Source: UBA8919 sp041658185 (GTDB lineage Bacteria; Elusimicrobiota; UBA8919). From it: a DNA stretch of 64,000 nt. This document shows, one piece after another, positions 1 through 8,358 of the stretch. The notes under the pieces are model-generated. The model was given only the letters and a program-made list of their open reading frames with translations, had not been told where the DNA came from and ran no database searches. Position numbers and translations under genes: made by a program. Where the stretch lies: the NCBI GenBank assembly GCA_041658185.1, contig JBBAAR010000003.1, forward strand, positions 124,001-188,000. The letters run 5' to 3'. Every line of letters starts with the position of its first letter. Position 1 is the stretch's first letter.

Positions 1-42
1 TACCGAAAGTAGATGACCTCATAAATAATTCTGTTAACTCCG

Positions 43-1032
43 TCAACTTCGTTGATTTTTTACTTCTTTTCTGCAGTAATCAAGCAGAAGTTTAACGCTT
101 TCCTTGAAACTGTATTTCGGATGCCAGCCGGTTTGTTTTGTGAATTTTGATACGTCCGGTATTTGCAGTGTTACATCAGACGGTCTAAATAATTTTGGAT
201 CCGGTTTTGAAGGTATTTTACAAATTGAGAGTTTTTTTAATTCTTCAAGAAACTCGCCGACTTTTATGATAGTGGATCCGCCGATATTGTATGCTTCTCC
301 GAACTCACACTTTTTTGTTGCAATCCAGTATGATTCCATCGCATCGCGGACATCTATAATTGTCCTTACGGAATCAAGATTTCCATGCAAAAGTTCTTTT
401 TGAAGTCCGGCTTCTATTCTTGCTACCTGCATTGAAAAAGCAGTAGCAAACAAATCGGTTCTCCTTGGGTTTAAGTATGCAAACATTCTTGTACGTATGA
501 TTTTCATTTTGTAATTTCTGAAATAAGTATAGCCCAGCAAATCCTGTGTAACTTTTGAAACGGCATATGGACTTGACGGGTTGAGAGGACAGTCCTCTTT
601 AATAGGTACATTTTTCGGGTCAACCTGTCCATAAACCTCGGAGGTGCTGCACAGTTGAATTATAGGGTCTATCCCGACTATTCTTACCGCTTCAAAAAGG
701 TTTGCGGTGCCGGCGATGTTGTTATTGAGAACTGAAAGCGGTGTAATAAACGATGCCCTGACATTTGCGTAGGATGCAAGATGGAAAATTGTATCCGGTT
801 TGATTTTTTTTAATGTTAGAATCACGGAACTTAAATCGGTCAGGTCGCATTCATGCAGAGTAATTTTGTTTATTGAATTGTCCAGATTTTTATTTGACGA
901 TGTGCTGTGCCATCTTGAAATACCGTGAAGTTCAACCGCCGGATGATTTTCAACAATATAATCCGCAAGATAACTTCCGCCTGACCCGGCTATCCCCGTG
1001 ATAAGTGTTTTTTTAATAGTTCTTTTTTTCAT
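43..1032 (-). CDS. GDP-mannose 4,6-dehydratase-like SDR sugar-nucleotide dehydratase
   Basis: 329 residues, extended short-chain dehydrogenase. The NAD(P)-binding glycine motif TGIAGSGGSYLAD is at about residues 12-24, the STSEVYG segment of the active site near 129, and the catalytic YAVSK near 155. GNLDSVRTIIDVRD near 217 is typical of the GDP-mannose 4,6-dehydratase (Gmd) family, which makes GDP-4-keto-6-deoxymannose. It is last in the operon read from 4868 and overlaps the preceding gene by 4 bp (ATGA). A ColD-like enzyme and a heptose-type kinase upstream mean the substrate may be GDP-mannose or GDP-manno-heptose (as for DmhA-type enzymes). Family assignment is firm; substrate is inference. 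Stop codon at 43; nothing recognised in 1-42. Confidence 0.85.
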   Translation of the reverse strand: MKKRTIKKTLITGIAGSGGSYLADYIVENHPAVELHGISRWHSTSSNKNLDNSINKITLHECDLTDLSSVILTLKKIKPDTIFHLASYANVRASFITPLSVLNNNIAGTANLFEAVRIVGIDPIIQLCSTSEVYGQVDPKNVPIKEDCPLNPSSPYAVSKVTQDLLGYTYFRNYKMKIIRTRMFAYLNPRRTDLFATAFSMQVARIEAGLQKELLHGNLDSVRTIIDVRDAMESYWIATKKCEFGEAYNIGGSTIIKVGEFLEELKKLSICKIPSKPDPKLFRPSDVTLQIPDVSKFTKQTGWHPKYSFKESVKLLLDYCRKEVKNQRS

Positions 1033-1970
1033 AAGATATTACCATACTTATTATTATTTATTATTTTATAGCCCTTCATAAGTTCTCTTATGCCCGTATC
1101 AAGTGAAATTTTTGGTTTGAATCCGGTTTTTTCTATTTTTTCGTTTGAGACGATATAATCCCTTTTGTCGGTATCTTCGCCGACGGGCGCTTCTAAATAA
1201 ACAAAATCGGGAAGATGTTTTTTTATTTTTTCACAAAGTTCAAGTTTTGAAAGATTTGCATCCGACAGTCCGACGTTATACGGCTCGTCTTTCATTTTTT
1301 CAAAATTTTCAATTGCGTGGACGAATGCCCGCACAACATCCCTTATATGAATAAAATTTCTTTTGAAATGCCCCTCAAATAAAACGATAAATCTGTCGTT
1401 AACCGCACGGTAGACAAAATCATTTACCATCAAATCCAGACGCATTCTCGGCGACATTCCGAACACAGTTGCCAAACGAAAACTTATAGAGTTGCCTCGT
1501 TCCAAAACAATTTTTTCCGCCGCCATTTTTGTTATTCCGTAAAGTGATATCGGGTTAATCGGCGTTTTTTCCGTGCAGAATTTGTCTTTTTGCCCGATAC
1601 CGTATCCGCTGTTTGTAGTCGGGATTATTATTTTTTGATTTTTGCTTGTATTGTCCGCTATAATTTTTACGGCATCCGTGTTTATAGTTTTTGCCCCTAT
1701 TTTGTCGTTATTGCACAGCGTCGCGCCGACAAGTGCTGCCAGCGGTATAATTATATCCACAGTTTTCAAAAGCGACTTGATAAGTAATTCATTTCTGACA
1801 TCACCCCGTACAATTTCAAAATTGTCATCTGAACAAACATCTGCCAATGAATTTTGGCGATACATAAAATTATCAATAACTGTTACTTTGTTGCCGAGTG
1901 CCAATAGTTTCGGAACCAAAACAGAACCGATATAACCCGCCCCGCCTGTTACAAGGATCTTATATTTCAT
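1029..1970 (-). CDS. NAD-dependent epimerase/dehydratase (SDR), nucleotide-sugar
   Basis: 313 residues, extended SDR. TGGAGYIGS at residues 8-16 is the Rossmann motif and YGITK near 143 holds the catalytic Tyr and Lys. NFIHIRDVVRAF near 207 and PYNVG near 232 are typical of sugar epimerases. A good Shine-Dalgarno (GAGG) lies about 6 nt before the ATG. It sits between the ColD-like and Gmd-like genes and overlaps the latter by 4 bp, so it probably does the epimerisation/reduction step of the same nucleotide-sugar pathway, as ColC or GDP-fucose synthase does in colitose and fucose synthesis. The exact reaction cannot be read from the sequence. Confidence 0.8.
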   Translation of the reverse strand: MKYKILVTGGAGYIGSVLVPKLLALGNKVTVIDNFMYRQNSLADVCSDDNFEIVRGDVRNELLIKSLLKTVDIIIPLAALVGATLCNNDKIGAKTINTDAVKIIADNTSKNQKIIIPTTNSGYGIGQKDKFCTEKTPINPISLYGITKMAAEKIVLERGNSISFRLATVFGMSPRMRLDLMVNDFVYRAVNDRFIVLFEGHFKRNFIHIRDVVRAFVHAIENFEKMKDEPYNVGLSDANLSKLELCEKIKKHLPDFVYLEAPVGEDTDKRDYIVSNEKIEKTGFKPKISLDTGIRELMKGYKIINNNKYGNIL

Positions 1971-1979
1971 AATTTTCCT

Positions 1980-3140
1980 CTATATATTCTTCAACGTTTT
2001 ATGAAGGTAGTCAATCTTATCTTTTATATCAAAAGGATAATTGCCGACGAAAAACCCGTTGTAATGTGCAATATCGGCATTTGTTGATTTTGTATAAGTA
2101 TAATCAAAATATTTTACTACATCGTGCCTGAGCATACACCCGCCGGTTATAATCCTGTATTCAATGTTTGCTTTTTTTAATTTTTGCAGTACTTTATCCC
2201 GTGATATGCCGCTTTTGGGATTCAGTATCATAGTAAAGCAAAACCATGAACTTTCACCCGTCTCTTTCTGTATGATAAATCTTTCATCGTTTTTAAAAAG
2301 TTTTTGGAAATATTTTGCATTTGCCCTGCGGATTTTTAAGAAATTATCCAATTTTTTCAGTTGAACTTTTCCTATCGTTCCTTGGATTTCGCCTGGACGG
2401 ACATTGTATCCCGGCAGAATAAACCTGTATGCTTCAAAAAAATCATCGTATTTTTTTTTATATAATCCGCAGTCATCCGGCAACCCTCTCGTCCAACCGT
2501 GTGTCCTTAAAGATTTTGCCAGACAATATAATTCTTTGTTGTTCGTTAAAATCAGACCGCCTTCCATAGTTGAAATATGATGAGAAAAAAATGTGCTGAA
2601 TGTATTTATAAGTCCGAAAGTACCGGTATATTTGCCGTTAAATTTTGCGCCCATTGATTCACAGTTGTCTTCAAAAAGTATTATGTTATTTTCTTTGCAT
2701 AACTTTGTTATTTCATCAAATTGGCAGGGATTACCGAGTATGCTTACTGCAACCACCATCTTAGTTTTTTTAGTTATTGCTTTTTTTAATTCCTTTACAT
2801 CCATATTCAAAGTTTGTAAATCAACATCAACAAATTTCATTTTTAATCCGTATTGATGAAGCGGATAAAACGTTGTGCTCCAGGAAATGTTCGGGACTAT
2901 TACCTCGTCTCCTCTTTCTAAAGGATTTTCTTTTTTGTAAAATAGCGAAGCCGTTGCTATCAAATTTGCCGAGGAACCGGAATTGACCATAACGGCGTAT
3001 TTCATACCGAAGTATTTCGCGAACCGTTCTTCAAACTCTTTAACATGTTTGCCCATAGTGAACAAATCACTCTCAATAACTTTGAGCATCACCTGTCGTT
3101 CTTCTTTTGAAAATGTTGAATAAAGAAGTTCGTATTTCAT
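1980..3140 (-). CDS. DegT/DnrJ-fold PLP enzyme, ColD-like 3-dehydratase (Lys to His active site)
   Basis: 386 residues with the fold-type-I DegT/DnrJ/EryC1/StrS architecture (NSGSSANLIA near 53; DEVIVPNISWSTT near 78; FEDNCESMGAKFNGK near 156). Ordinary sugar aminotransferases have a Schiff-base lysine in an SFxxxKxxxxGEGG-type stretch. Here the stretch is FFSHHISTMEGG, with His187-His188 and no lysine. That replacement is the hallmark of the PMP-dependent 3-dehydratases ColD (GDP-4-keto-6-deoxymannose 3-dehydratase, catalytic His188, nearly the same length) and of E1/RfbH. I infer removal of the 3-hydroxyl from a 4-keto-6-deoxy sugar nucleotide made by the Gmd-like enzyme, giving a 3,6-dideoxy sugar. 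Overlaps the kinase gene by 4 bp. Confidence 0.82.
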   Translation of the reverse strand: MKYELLYSTFSKEERQVMLKVIESDLFTMGKHVKEFEERFAKYFGMKYAVMVNSGSSANLIATASLFYKKENPLERGDEVIVPNISWSTTFYPLHQYGLKMKFVDVDLQTLNMDVKELKKAITKKTKMVVAVSILGNPCQFDEITKLCKENNIILFEDNCESMGAKFNGKYTGTFGLINTFSTFFSHHISTMEGGLILTNNKELYCLAKSLRTHGWTRGLPDDCGLYKKKYDDFFEAYRFILPGYNVRPGEIQGTIGKVQLKKLDNFLKIRRANAKYFQKLFKNDERFIIQKETGESSWFCFTMILNPKSGISRDKVLQKLKKANIEYRIITGGCMLRHDVVKYFDYTYTKSTNADIAHYNGFFVGNYPFDIKDKIDYLHKTLKNI

Positions 3141-4153
3141 ATATTTTTACCCAAGATATTTTCCGAATATGGTTTGTAAAAAATTATTTCACTCCCGGAA
3201 AAATCAAACTCAAACGGTATGTTGAGAAGTTTTTTCAGTGTCTTTTTTAACTTCGGTTGGTTTTCGGGTTCAGCATAAAAAAGCATAAAGCCGCCGCCGC
3301 CCGCGCCAAGTAATTTGCCGCCCACTGCTCCGTTTTTTAATGCCGTTTTGTATATTTCATCTATAGAATCATTGCTTATTTTAGTTGATAAACTTCGTTT
3401 TAATTTCCATGTTTCATTGAGTAATTTCCCGAACAACCTAAAGTCAGGTTTGCGAGATGTCACGATATTATATCCGTCATCAACAAGTTTGTTCATTTTG
3501 TGAAGTTCTTTTTCATTTTTATCCGTATTTTTTATTTGTTCTTCCGCTATGTCCGACGCATTGCGGGATATTCCTGTGAAAAAAAGCATGAATTTTTTTT
3601 CAAATTTAGATATGTCTTCTTTTGTCATAATAACCGGCGAAACCACGATTTCACCGTTATGTAAAAAGTCAAGTTTATTGAATCCGCCTTGTGCAGCAAA
3701 AACCTGGTCCTGCGAGCCTACATTTTCCTTTATAATATCTTGTTCAATATAGATGGCAAGTTTGAATAATTCGCTCTTTGAAATAATTTTTCCTTCAAGT
3801 GCAAGCATTGCTTTTAACAAACCGACGGTGAAAGCGGAACTTGAACCCATACCGGATCTTGCAGGGATATCAGCATCGTGATGTATGGATATTCCCTTTT
3901 TATAATCAAAATATTTTAATATTTCCCTAACAGACGGATGTTTTATTTCATTAATGGTTTTTGGGTTTTCCATCTGAGAATATACTATACGATGCTTGTG
4001 TTCAAAAAAAGGCGGTAATTCACGCACTACCAAGTAACAGTATTTATCTATCGCGGCACCGAGTACTTTCCCGTCGTGTTTTAGATACCACGAAGGATAA
4101 TCGGTTCCGCCGCCGAAAAAGGATATTCTGTGAGGTGTTTTTGTTATAATCAT
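3137..4153 (-). CDS. GHMP-family sugar kinase, HddA-like (manno-heptose 7-phosphate kinase type)
   Basis: 338 residues. The N-terminal RISFFGGGTDYPSWY is the substrate-binding motif of the D-glycero-D-manno-heptose 7-phosphate kinase (HddA) and L-fucose kinase branch of GHMP kinases. PARSGMGSSSAF near residue 97 is the ATP phosphate-binding loop and GAVGGKLLGAGGGGFM near 275 is the C-terminal GHMP motif. HddA phosphorylates C1 of heptose 7-phosphate on the way to GDP-heptose, which the Gmd-like and ColD-like enzymes downstream could then modify. Overlaps both neighbours by 4 bp, so it is probably translationally coupled. A fucose or other hexose kinase role is the main alternative. Confidence 0.8.
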   Translation of the reverse strand: MIITKTPHRISFFGGGTDYPSWYLKHDGKVLGAAIDKYCYLVVRELPPFFEHKHRIVYSQMENPKTINEIKHPSVREILKYFDYKKGISIHHDADIPARSGMGSSSAFTVGLLKAMLALEGKIISKSELFKLAIYIEQDIIKENVGSQDQVFAAQGGFNKLDFLHNGEIVVSPVIMTKEDISKFEKKFMLFFTGISRNASDIAEEQIKNTDKNEKELHKMNKLVDDGYNIVTSRKPDFRLFGKLLNETWKLKRSLSTKISNDSIDEIYKTALKNGAVGGKLLGAGGGGFMLFYAEPENQPKLKKTLKKLLNIPFEFDFSGSEIIFYKPYSENILGKNI

Positions 4154-4341
4154 ATTTTTTTAATTATACCAAATTTTAAAGTATTTTGCACTTTATTTTT
4201 TATCAAGGTATAAATTTTTTCCGCCTCTTCTATTTTAAGTAGTATACCCGACACGGTTATATTAAAGATGCTTATCATTTTTAGTCCAGTTTTACCGGGT
4301 TCACACCAATATGCTTTAGCGATTTTGATATTTATGCTCAA
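4150..4341 (-). CDS. small hypothetical protein (63 aa) in the sugar operon
   Basis: 63 residues, basic, no family recognised. It overlaps the regulator gene upstream (4338-4341) and the kinase gene downstream (4150-4153), each by the same ATGA start-stop overlap used elsewhere in this operon. This is the main reason to think it is translated. There is no transmembrane segment or cysteine motif beyond one Cys (residue 13). It could be a small accessory factor of the regulator or a degenerate remnant. Function unknown. Confidence 0.55.
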   Translation of the reverse strand: MSINIKIAKAYWCEPGKTGLKMISIFNITVSGILLKIEEAEKIYTLIKNKVQNTLKFGIIKKI

Positions 4342-4868
4342 AAGATTTTATCCTTTTTTGGTAACACCGATTTTAAGACGGTTAATATTGAAATTATTTT
4401 TTTAATTTTCGGCATTGAAATGTTATCCGGTAAATTTTGGGCAATTTTTCTGAAAAGATTTTGCATTTCTTTAATTTGAGACAATCTTTGTTTTTGAATT
4501 TCCGACAGTGAATTTTTTTTCTCAAAACCTTCAATTGCAGAATTAAAATTGTTTAAGATTTTTTCAGTACGCATTTTTGTCCTTTTATAGATGATATTTA
4601 TAAAATCAGAATTGGCCTCGTAAAAGTCTTTTCGTGTTCCGTTAACCCATATTTTTTTTACTGCATCCCATTTCTCTAATTCTCTTATATTCAAACTGAC
4701 GCTGCCTTTACTCATTTTAAGCGTTGCGGTAATAGTATCAAGCGACAGCGGTTCATCGCTCATATAAAGAAGCCCGTAAATCTGCCCGATACTTCTGTTG
4801 AGTCCCAGCCCGGCGCCCAATTCGCCCGTTATTCTGATAAACTCTTGATTGAAAGAATTGTTTTTCAT
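4338..4868 (-). CDS. GbsR/MarR-family winged-helix transcriptional regulator
   Basis: 176 residues. The stretch GLNRSIGQIYGLLYMSDEPL (about 22-41) followed by TITATLKMSKGSVSLNIRELEKW (about 45-67) is the GbsR-type winged helix, with the recognition helix at SKGSVSLNIREL. A long helical C-terminal half (90-150) would form the dimer interface. First gene of the sugar operon. A consensus promoter (4901-4929) and a perfect 18-bp palindrome (4872-4889) lie directly upstream, so it probably represses its own operon. No clear Shine-Dalgarno precedes the ATG. The ligand is unknown; a sugar-nucleotide or cell-envelope signal is a guess from context. Confidence 0.85.
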   Translation of the reverse strand: MKNNSFNQEFIRITGELGAGLGLNRSIGQIYGLLYMSDEPLSLDTITATLKMSKGSVSLNIRELEKWDAVKKIWVNGTRKDFYEANSDFINIIYKRTKMRTEKILNNFNSAIEGFEKKNSLSEIQKQRLSQIKEMQNLFRKIAQNLPDNISMPKIKKIISILTVLKSVLPKKDKIF

Positions 4869-4871
4869 ATT

Positions 4872-4889
4872 GTTTAATATGTATTAAAC
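4872..4889. promoter_or_regulatory. palindromic operator GTTTAATA-TG-TATTAAAC
   Basis: Perfect inverted repeat, two 8-bp arms with a 2-bp centre. It lies between the -10 box (4901-4906) and the ATG (4868) of the GbsR-type regulator, starting a few bases after the expected transcription start. This is the usual position for an autorepressor site. Binding by the adjacent regulator is inference. Confidence 0.7.
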
Positions 4890-4900
4890 GTTCCAAATAC

Positions 4901-4929
4901 AGTATAAACAATTTTTCTGTTTTTGTCAA
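4901..4929 (-). promoter_or_regulatory. sigma-70-type promoter of the gbsR/sugar operon
   Basis: On the minus strand: TTGACA (4924-4929), 17-nt spacer, TATACT (4901-4906). The -35 box is preceded by AAAAAGTAC, a flank shared with the promoters at 29816 and 58004. Expected start near 4894, giving a leader of about 25 nt that contains the palindrome. Confidence 0.85.
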
Positions 4930-4937
4930 GTACTTTT

Positions 4938-6065
4938 TTAATTTGATAAAATTTTTTTGTAGAGAGTTACGTACAGGTCGGCTATGCGGGTTATAGAAAA
5001 ATAATTTTTTACTGTTTCTCGGGCATTATTACCTAATTTGTATAGCAGCTCTTTGTTTTGTATTAATTTGTATAGAATTAATGGTAATTCCCGTGTGTTT
5101 AATATATCTATAATAATACCATTTGCATTATTAGTTATGACTTCTTCATTTGCAGGTATTTTATTGGCAATAGCAACAAGTCCGCATGACATCGCTTCGA
5201 GCAGCGCATTTGAAAGTCCCTCCCCGAAAGACGGCAGAATAAAAATGTCGCTTGCTTGCAGATACTCTTTAATGTTATCTTTGAATCCAAGAAAGCGGAT
5301 GTTTTTCTCTATCTCAGATTTTTTTAATTCACTTTCAAGCAGACCGGAACCCAAAATTAAGAGTTCTACATTTTTAACGGTACTCCACTGTTTGATTAAA
5401 AATTCAATTCCCTTCCCTTTCTCAATGCGACCGGTATAAATAGCAATAAGACCTTTTTCCGGTAAGTTAAGATTTTTTCTTAAATTCAATTTATCCGTTT
5501 CAGTTACCTGCTTAAAATAATCGGTATTTACACCGTTACATATTTTGACAATTTTCTGTGCAGGAAAACCAAAAATGGTCAATTCTGTATATATTTCGTT
5601 ACTGGGTACAACAAACACATCAAAATATTTTTTAATAATTTTAAGTTTTAATTTTCCCCACGGTTTTGAAAGAGATGTTCTGATATCTCCTGTTGCCCTT
5701 GCCCCGCCGAATTTGAGAATTATTTTTTTACCGAGTAATTTTTTAATTAGAATCGCCGGAAATACGTGAGATGATGCAAGATGCAGATGCAGTATATCGT
5801 ATTTATCCGAATTTATTAAAAGAAATATAAACGAGGATATGCAGAAAAACACCGACGAGACAAAACCCGTCCCGAAAGTGCAGGTTCTGAATACCGGCAA
5901 ATTTCCATACATTTCGTATTTTTTTAGACCTTTAAGTCGTGCCGTAAGAACGAATACCTCATGTCCTGAATTTATAAGTGTTTCCGACAATCTTTGCGCC
6001 TGTAATTCTGTCCCTCCGGTTATAGGATAAAATCTTGCTATAAGCATGCAAATTTTTAATTTCAT
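4938..6065 (-). CDS. GT4-family glycosyltransferase
   Basis: 375 residues, GT-B fold. The N-terminal MLIARFYPITGGTELQAQRL is the usual acceptor-side loop of GT4 enzymes. The donor-side half has IYTGRIEKGKGIEFLI near 208 and the E-x7-E motif in FGEGLSNALLEAMSCGL near 280-296. It would transfer a sugar from a nucleotide donor to a lipid- or protein-linked glycan at the cytoplasmic face. Last gene of the run beginning at pilM, overlapping the YfhO gene by 4 bp (ATGA). Donor and acceptor are not predictable. Confidence 0.88.
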   Translation of the reverse strand: MKLKICMLIARFYPITGGTELQAQRLSETLINSGHEVFVLTARLKGLKKYEMYGNLPVFRTCTFGTGFVSSVFFCISSFIFLLINSDKYDILHLHLASSHVFPAILIKKLLGKKIILKFGGARATGDIRTSLSKPWGKLKLKIIKKYFDVFVVPSNEIYTELTIFGFPAQKIVKICNGVNTDYFKQVTETDKLNLRKNLNLPEKGLIAIYTGRIEKGKGIEFLIKQWSTVKNVELLILGSGLLESELKKSEIEKNIRFLGFKDNIKEYLQASDIFILPSFGEGLSNALLEAMSCGLVAIANKIPANEEVITNNANGIIIDILNTRELPLILYKLIQNKELLYKLGNNARETVKNYFSITRIADLYVTLYKKILSN

Positions 6066-7627
6066 AAAATTAGTAGTAATGATGCTACGCTAAAAATAGT
6101 TAGCCATAGACCGGTTAAAAAAATAATGTATTGGGGTTGAAAATTCTGCGGGTTAACAATTACATTTCCGGGAAGTGTAATTTTATTTTCAAAAAGATTT
6201 TCGGTTATTTTTTTCCAGTTTGAGTCAACATTTCCGTCGGTTATCAGGTATTTTATATCATATTTTGCAAGTTCAGATGCTTTAGGATTTTTTGTTAATT
6301 TTTCAATAAAATTTTCTATTTTTCCTGTTGTTAAAGGATCATAACCCGAGGCATTATAAATATGATGCGGTAAGTTTATATTTGTCGGGAGTGAATTTAT
6401 AAAATCAAAATAACTCTGTTTCGGCGAATATGCGTTAGGAAGCACGAGATATTTTTTACTATCTGAGATATCCTGCAATTTTGCGATGTTTTCTGTTTTT
6501 ACGTTTAAAAATTTTGATGACATTTTCGGATTTAATTTAAGCGAGTTGTAATATAAATCGGTTATCGTTAAAATAAAAAATAGAGGCATTAATTTATTAA
6601 GTTTGACGATATTTAACTTTGAAACCATCAGGCATAGAACGAATGCGAATAAAAACATTATCGCTGCGGGGTATCTTATTTTTGAAAAAGGCAGAAAAAA
6701 ATTGTAGAGAAACAAATAGACAGGAGTATTCCTTCCGAGTGCAATAACCACAATTATTATTAACGGTAAAAATAATTTTTTGTCAGAGGTTATAAAATAA
6801 ACAAAAACAAAAATTAAAGGAATAATTCCGATGTAAAATGACTTCAACCAGTAGTTCCCTGTTATGTCAATATCTTTTTTCGGAAAAAGATTTCTAACAA
6901 TTTCCGACGGTGTTATGGAAACGCTGGACGCTTCTTCATATGTAAGTCCTTCCGCCCTGTTTGAATTTTTTACAAATTCTGCAAATGGCAGAAGTTGAAC
7001 TGCCGACAAAAAGGATGCAATAATTAAAGAAAATGTCAGCGTGGTTATTCTTTTTTTATTAAGAAAAAAGAGCGAAAAAACAATTGTATAAAAAAATACC
7101 TGAGGATGTCCTGAAAATATTTGAATGGCAAACACAAGTCCCAAAAGCACTTTTTTATTCCGCATTAAAAAAATCATACTCAACGGCAGCCATATTGCAG
7201 CGCCGAGAATGCTTAAGAACTCAATTCTGGCGACAAGATAGCCGCCGAATGCCCATGCGACGGATGCTATTATTGAATATGAATTTTTTGCTTTCAAAAA
7301 TCTTGCGGCTATATAAAAAAGTGTGGCTGCAAGAAAAAAATGTAAAACAATAAAAAGTTTGTAAGCGACGGAAAATCTGAAAATATAAAAAAGTATCGTA
7401 AAAGGATAGAAAAGCGACGTTTCGGGATTTGCCAGAAACGGTTGCCCGAAAAACGCATAGGGATTCCATAGGGGAATTATGCCGTTTTGAATATTTTCAG
7501 CCGCAAAAAGACGGTAAGGATGAAATAGATTAAGCATATCTCTGAAAAAAAATATTTTATCGGTAAAAATTACATTGCTGAAAAAAATAATAACACAACC
7601 AAAAAATAGTAATATACGTTTTTTCAT
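6062..7627 (-). CDS. YfhO-family polytopic membrane protein (GT-C-like)
   Basis: 521 residues with about ten hydrophobic segments. The N-terminal periplasmic loop (FFRDMLNLFHPYRLFAAEN, then PLWNPYAFFGQPFLANPETS) is the hallmark of the YfhO family, which resembles lipid-linked-sugar-dependent GT-C glycosyltransferases. The C-terminal third is a soluble domain closed by one final membrane segment. Overlaps both neighbouring glycosyltransferase genes by 4 bp. Paralogue of the protein at 8327-10231, whose N-terminal half is clearly similar. Likely role: decorating a surface polymer or glycoprotein outside the membrane. The substrate is unknown. Confidence 0.8.
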   Translation of the reverse strand: MKKRILLFFGCVIIFFSNVIFTDKIFFFRDMLNLFHPYRLFAAENIQNGIIPLWNPYAFFGQPFLANPETSLFYPFTILFYIFRFSVAYKLFIVLHFFLAATLFYIAARFLKAKNSYSIIASVAWAFGGYLVARIEFLSILGAAIWLPLSMIFLMRNKKVLLGLVFAIQIFSGHPQVFFYTIVFSLFFLNKKRITTLTFSLIIASFLSAVQLLPFAEFVKNSNRAEGLTYEEASSVSITPSEIVRNLFPKKDIDITGNYWLKSFYIGIIPLIFVFVYFITSDKKLFLPLIIIVVIALGRNTPVYLFLYNFFLPFSKIRYPAAIMFLFAFVLCLMVSKLNIVKLNKLMPLFFILTITDLYYNSLKLNPKMSSKFLNVKTENIAKLQDISDSKKYLVLPNAYSPKQSYFDFINSLPTNINLPHHIYNASGYDPLTTGKIENFIEKLTKNPKASELAKYDIKYLITDGNVDSNWKKITENLFENKITLPGNVIVNPQNFQPQYIIFLTGLWLTIFSVASLLLIL

Positions 7628-8358
7628 TTTTTGAGAAATTTCAATTTCAGTATTAAGCGAAAATACTCAAGAATTGTCCTTAAAATTTTTATTTTACTTT
7701 TCCCCCGTTTCAAGTCATAGCGTAAAATCATGCCTTCTTCCGTGATTTTTGCGCCGATATGTGAAAGTTTAATTAATATCTCGGCCATACAAGTGAAACC
7801 GGATTCCGATACCAGAGTATCTGCGTAAAATTCGTTTGATTTTTTTATTATTTTTCCGGAATATGCACGATAACCGCTCGTATAATCATTTACATTTTGT
7901 ATAGGAAAAAACAATTTCAATAATGCCGATGCTCCGCCGCTTAAAATTTTTCTGAGATTGGTTAAGCCCACCTCACATCCTCCCATTGCATATCTTGAGG
8001 CAATAACAATATCGCTGCCGTTTCCTCCGGTATTTTTTATAAGTTTAGGGAATAGTTCAACCGGATGTGTGTTGTCAGCGTCCATAGTTATCAGTATATC
8101 GTCGTCATTTATAACGGATGAAATGTAAGTTATACCTGTTTTCATTGCAGACCCTAACCCAAGATTTTTTTCGTGATTTATAATTTTTAGATTTATTTTT
8201 ATCTGGAATTTTTTTAGTATACTGAAAGTATCGTCGGTAGAGCCGTCGTTAACGACTACTAAAAGATATTGCAATCCTTCCAGTTGATGTGAAATGTTGT
8301 GCAGGATAGTTTCAATTCCGGATGATTCATTGAAAGCGGGTAAAAGAATGTATATCAC
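7624..8358 (-). CDS. GT2-family glycosyltransferase (dolichol/polyprenyl-phosphate mannose synthase-like)
   Basis: 244 residues, GT-A fold. ILLPAFNESSGIETIL at the N-terminus, VVNDGSTDDT near 35-44 and the metal-binding DADNTHP near 93-99 match DPM1-like enzymes that load a sugar onto polyprenyl phosphate. There are no strong membrane helices, as in soluble DPM1-type members. Such a lipid-linked sugar is the donor used by GT-C proteins, which fits its place between two YfhO genes. Start overlaps the upstream YfhO stop by 32 bp; the ATG chosen is the only one that keeps the N-terminal motif. Confidence 0.85.
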   Translation of the reverse strand: MIYILLPAFNESSGIETILHNISHQLEGLQYLLVVVNDGSTDDTFSILKKFQIKINLKIINHEKNLGLGSAMKTGITYISSVINDDDILITMDADNTHPVELFPKLIKNTGGNGSDIVIASRYAMGGCEVGLTNLRKILSGGASALLKLFFPIQNVNDYTSGYRAYSGKIIKKSNEFYADTLVSESGFTCMAEILIKLSHIGAKITEEGMILRYDLKRGKSKIKILRTILEYFRLILKLKFLKK

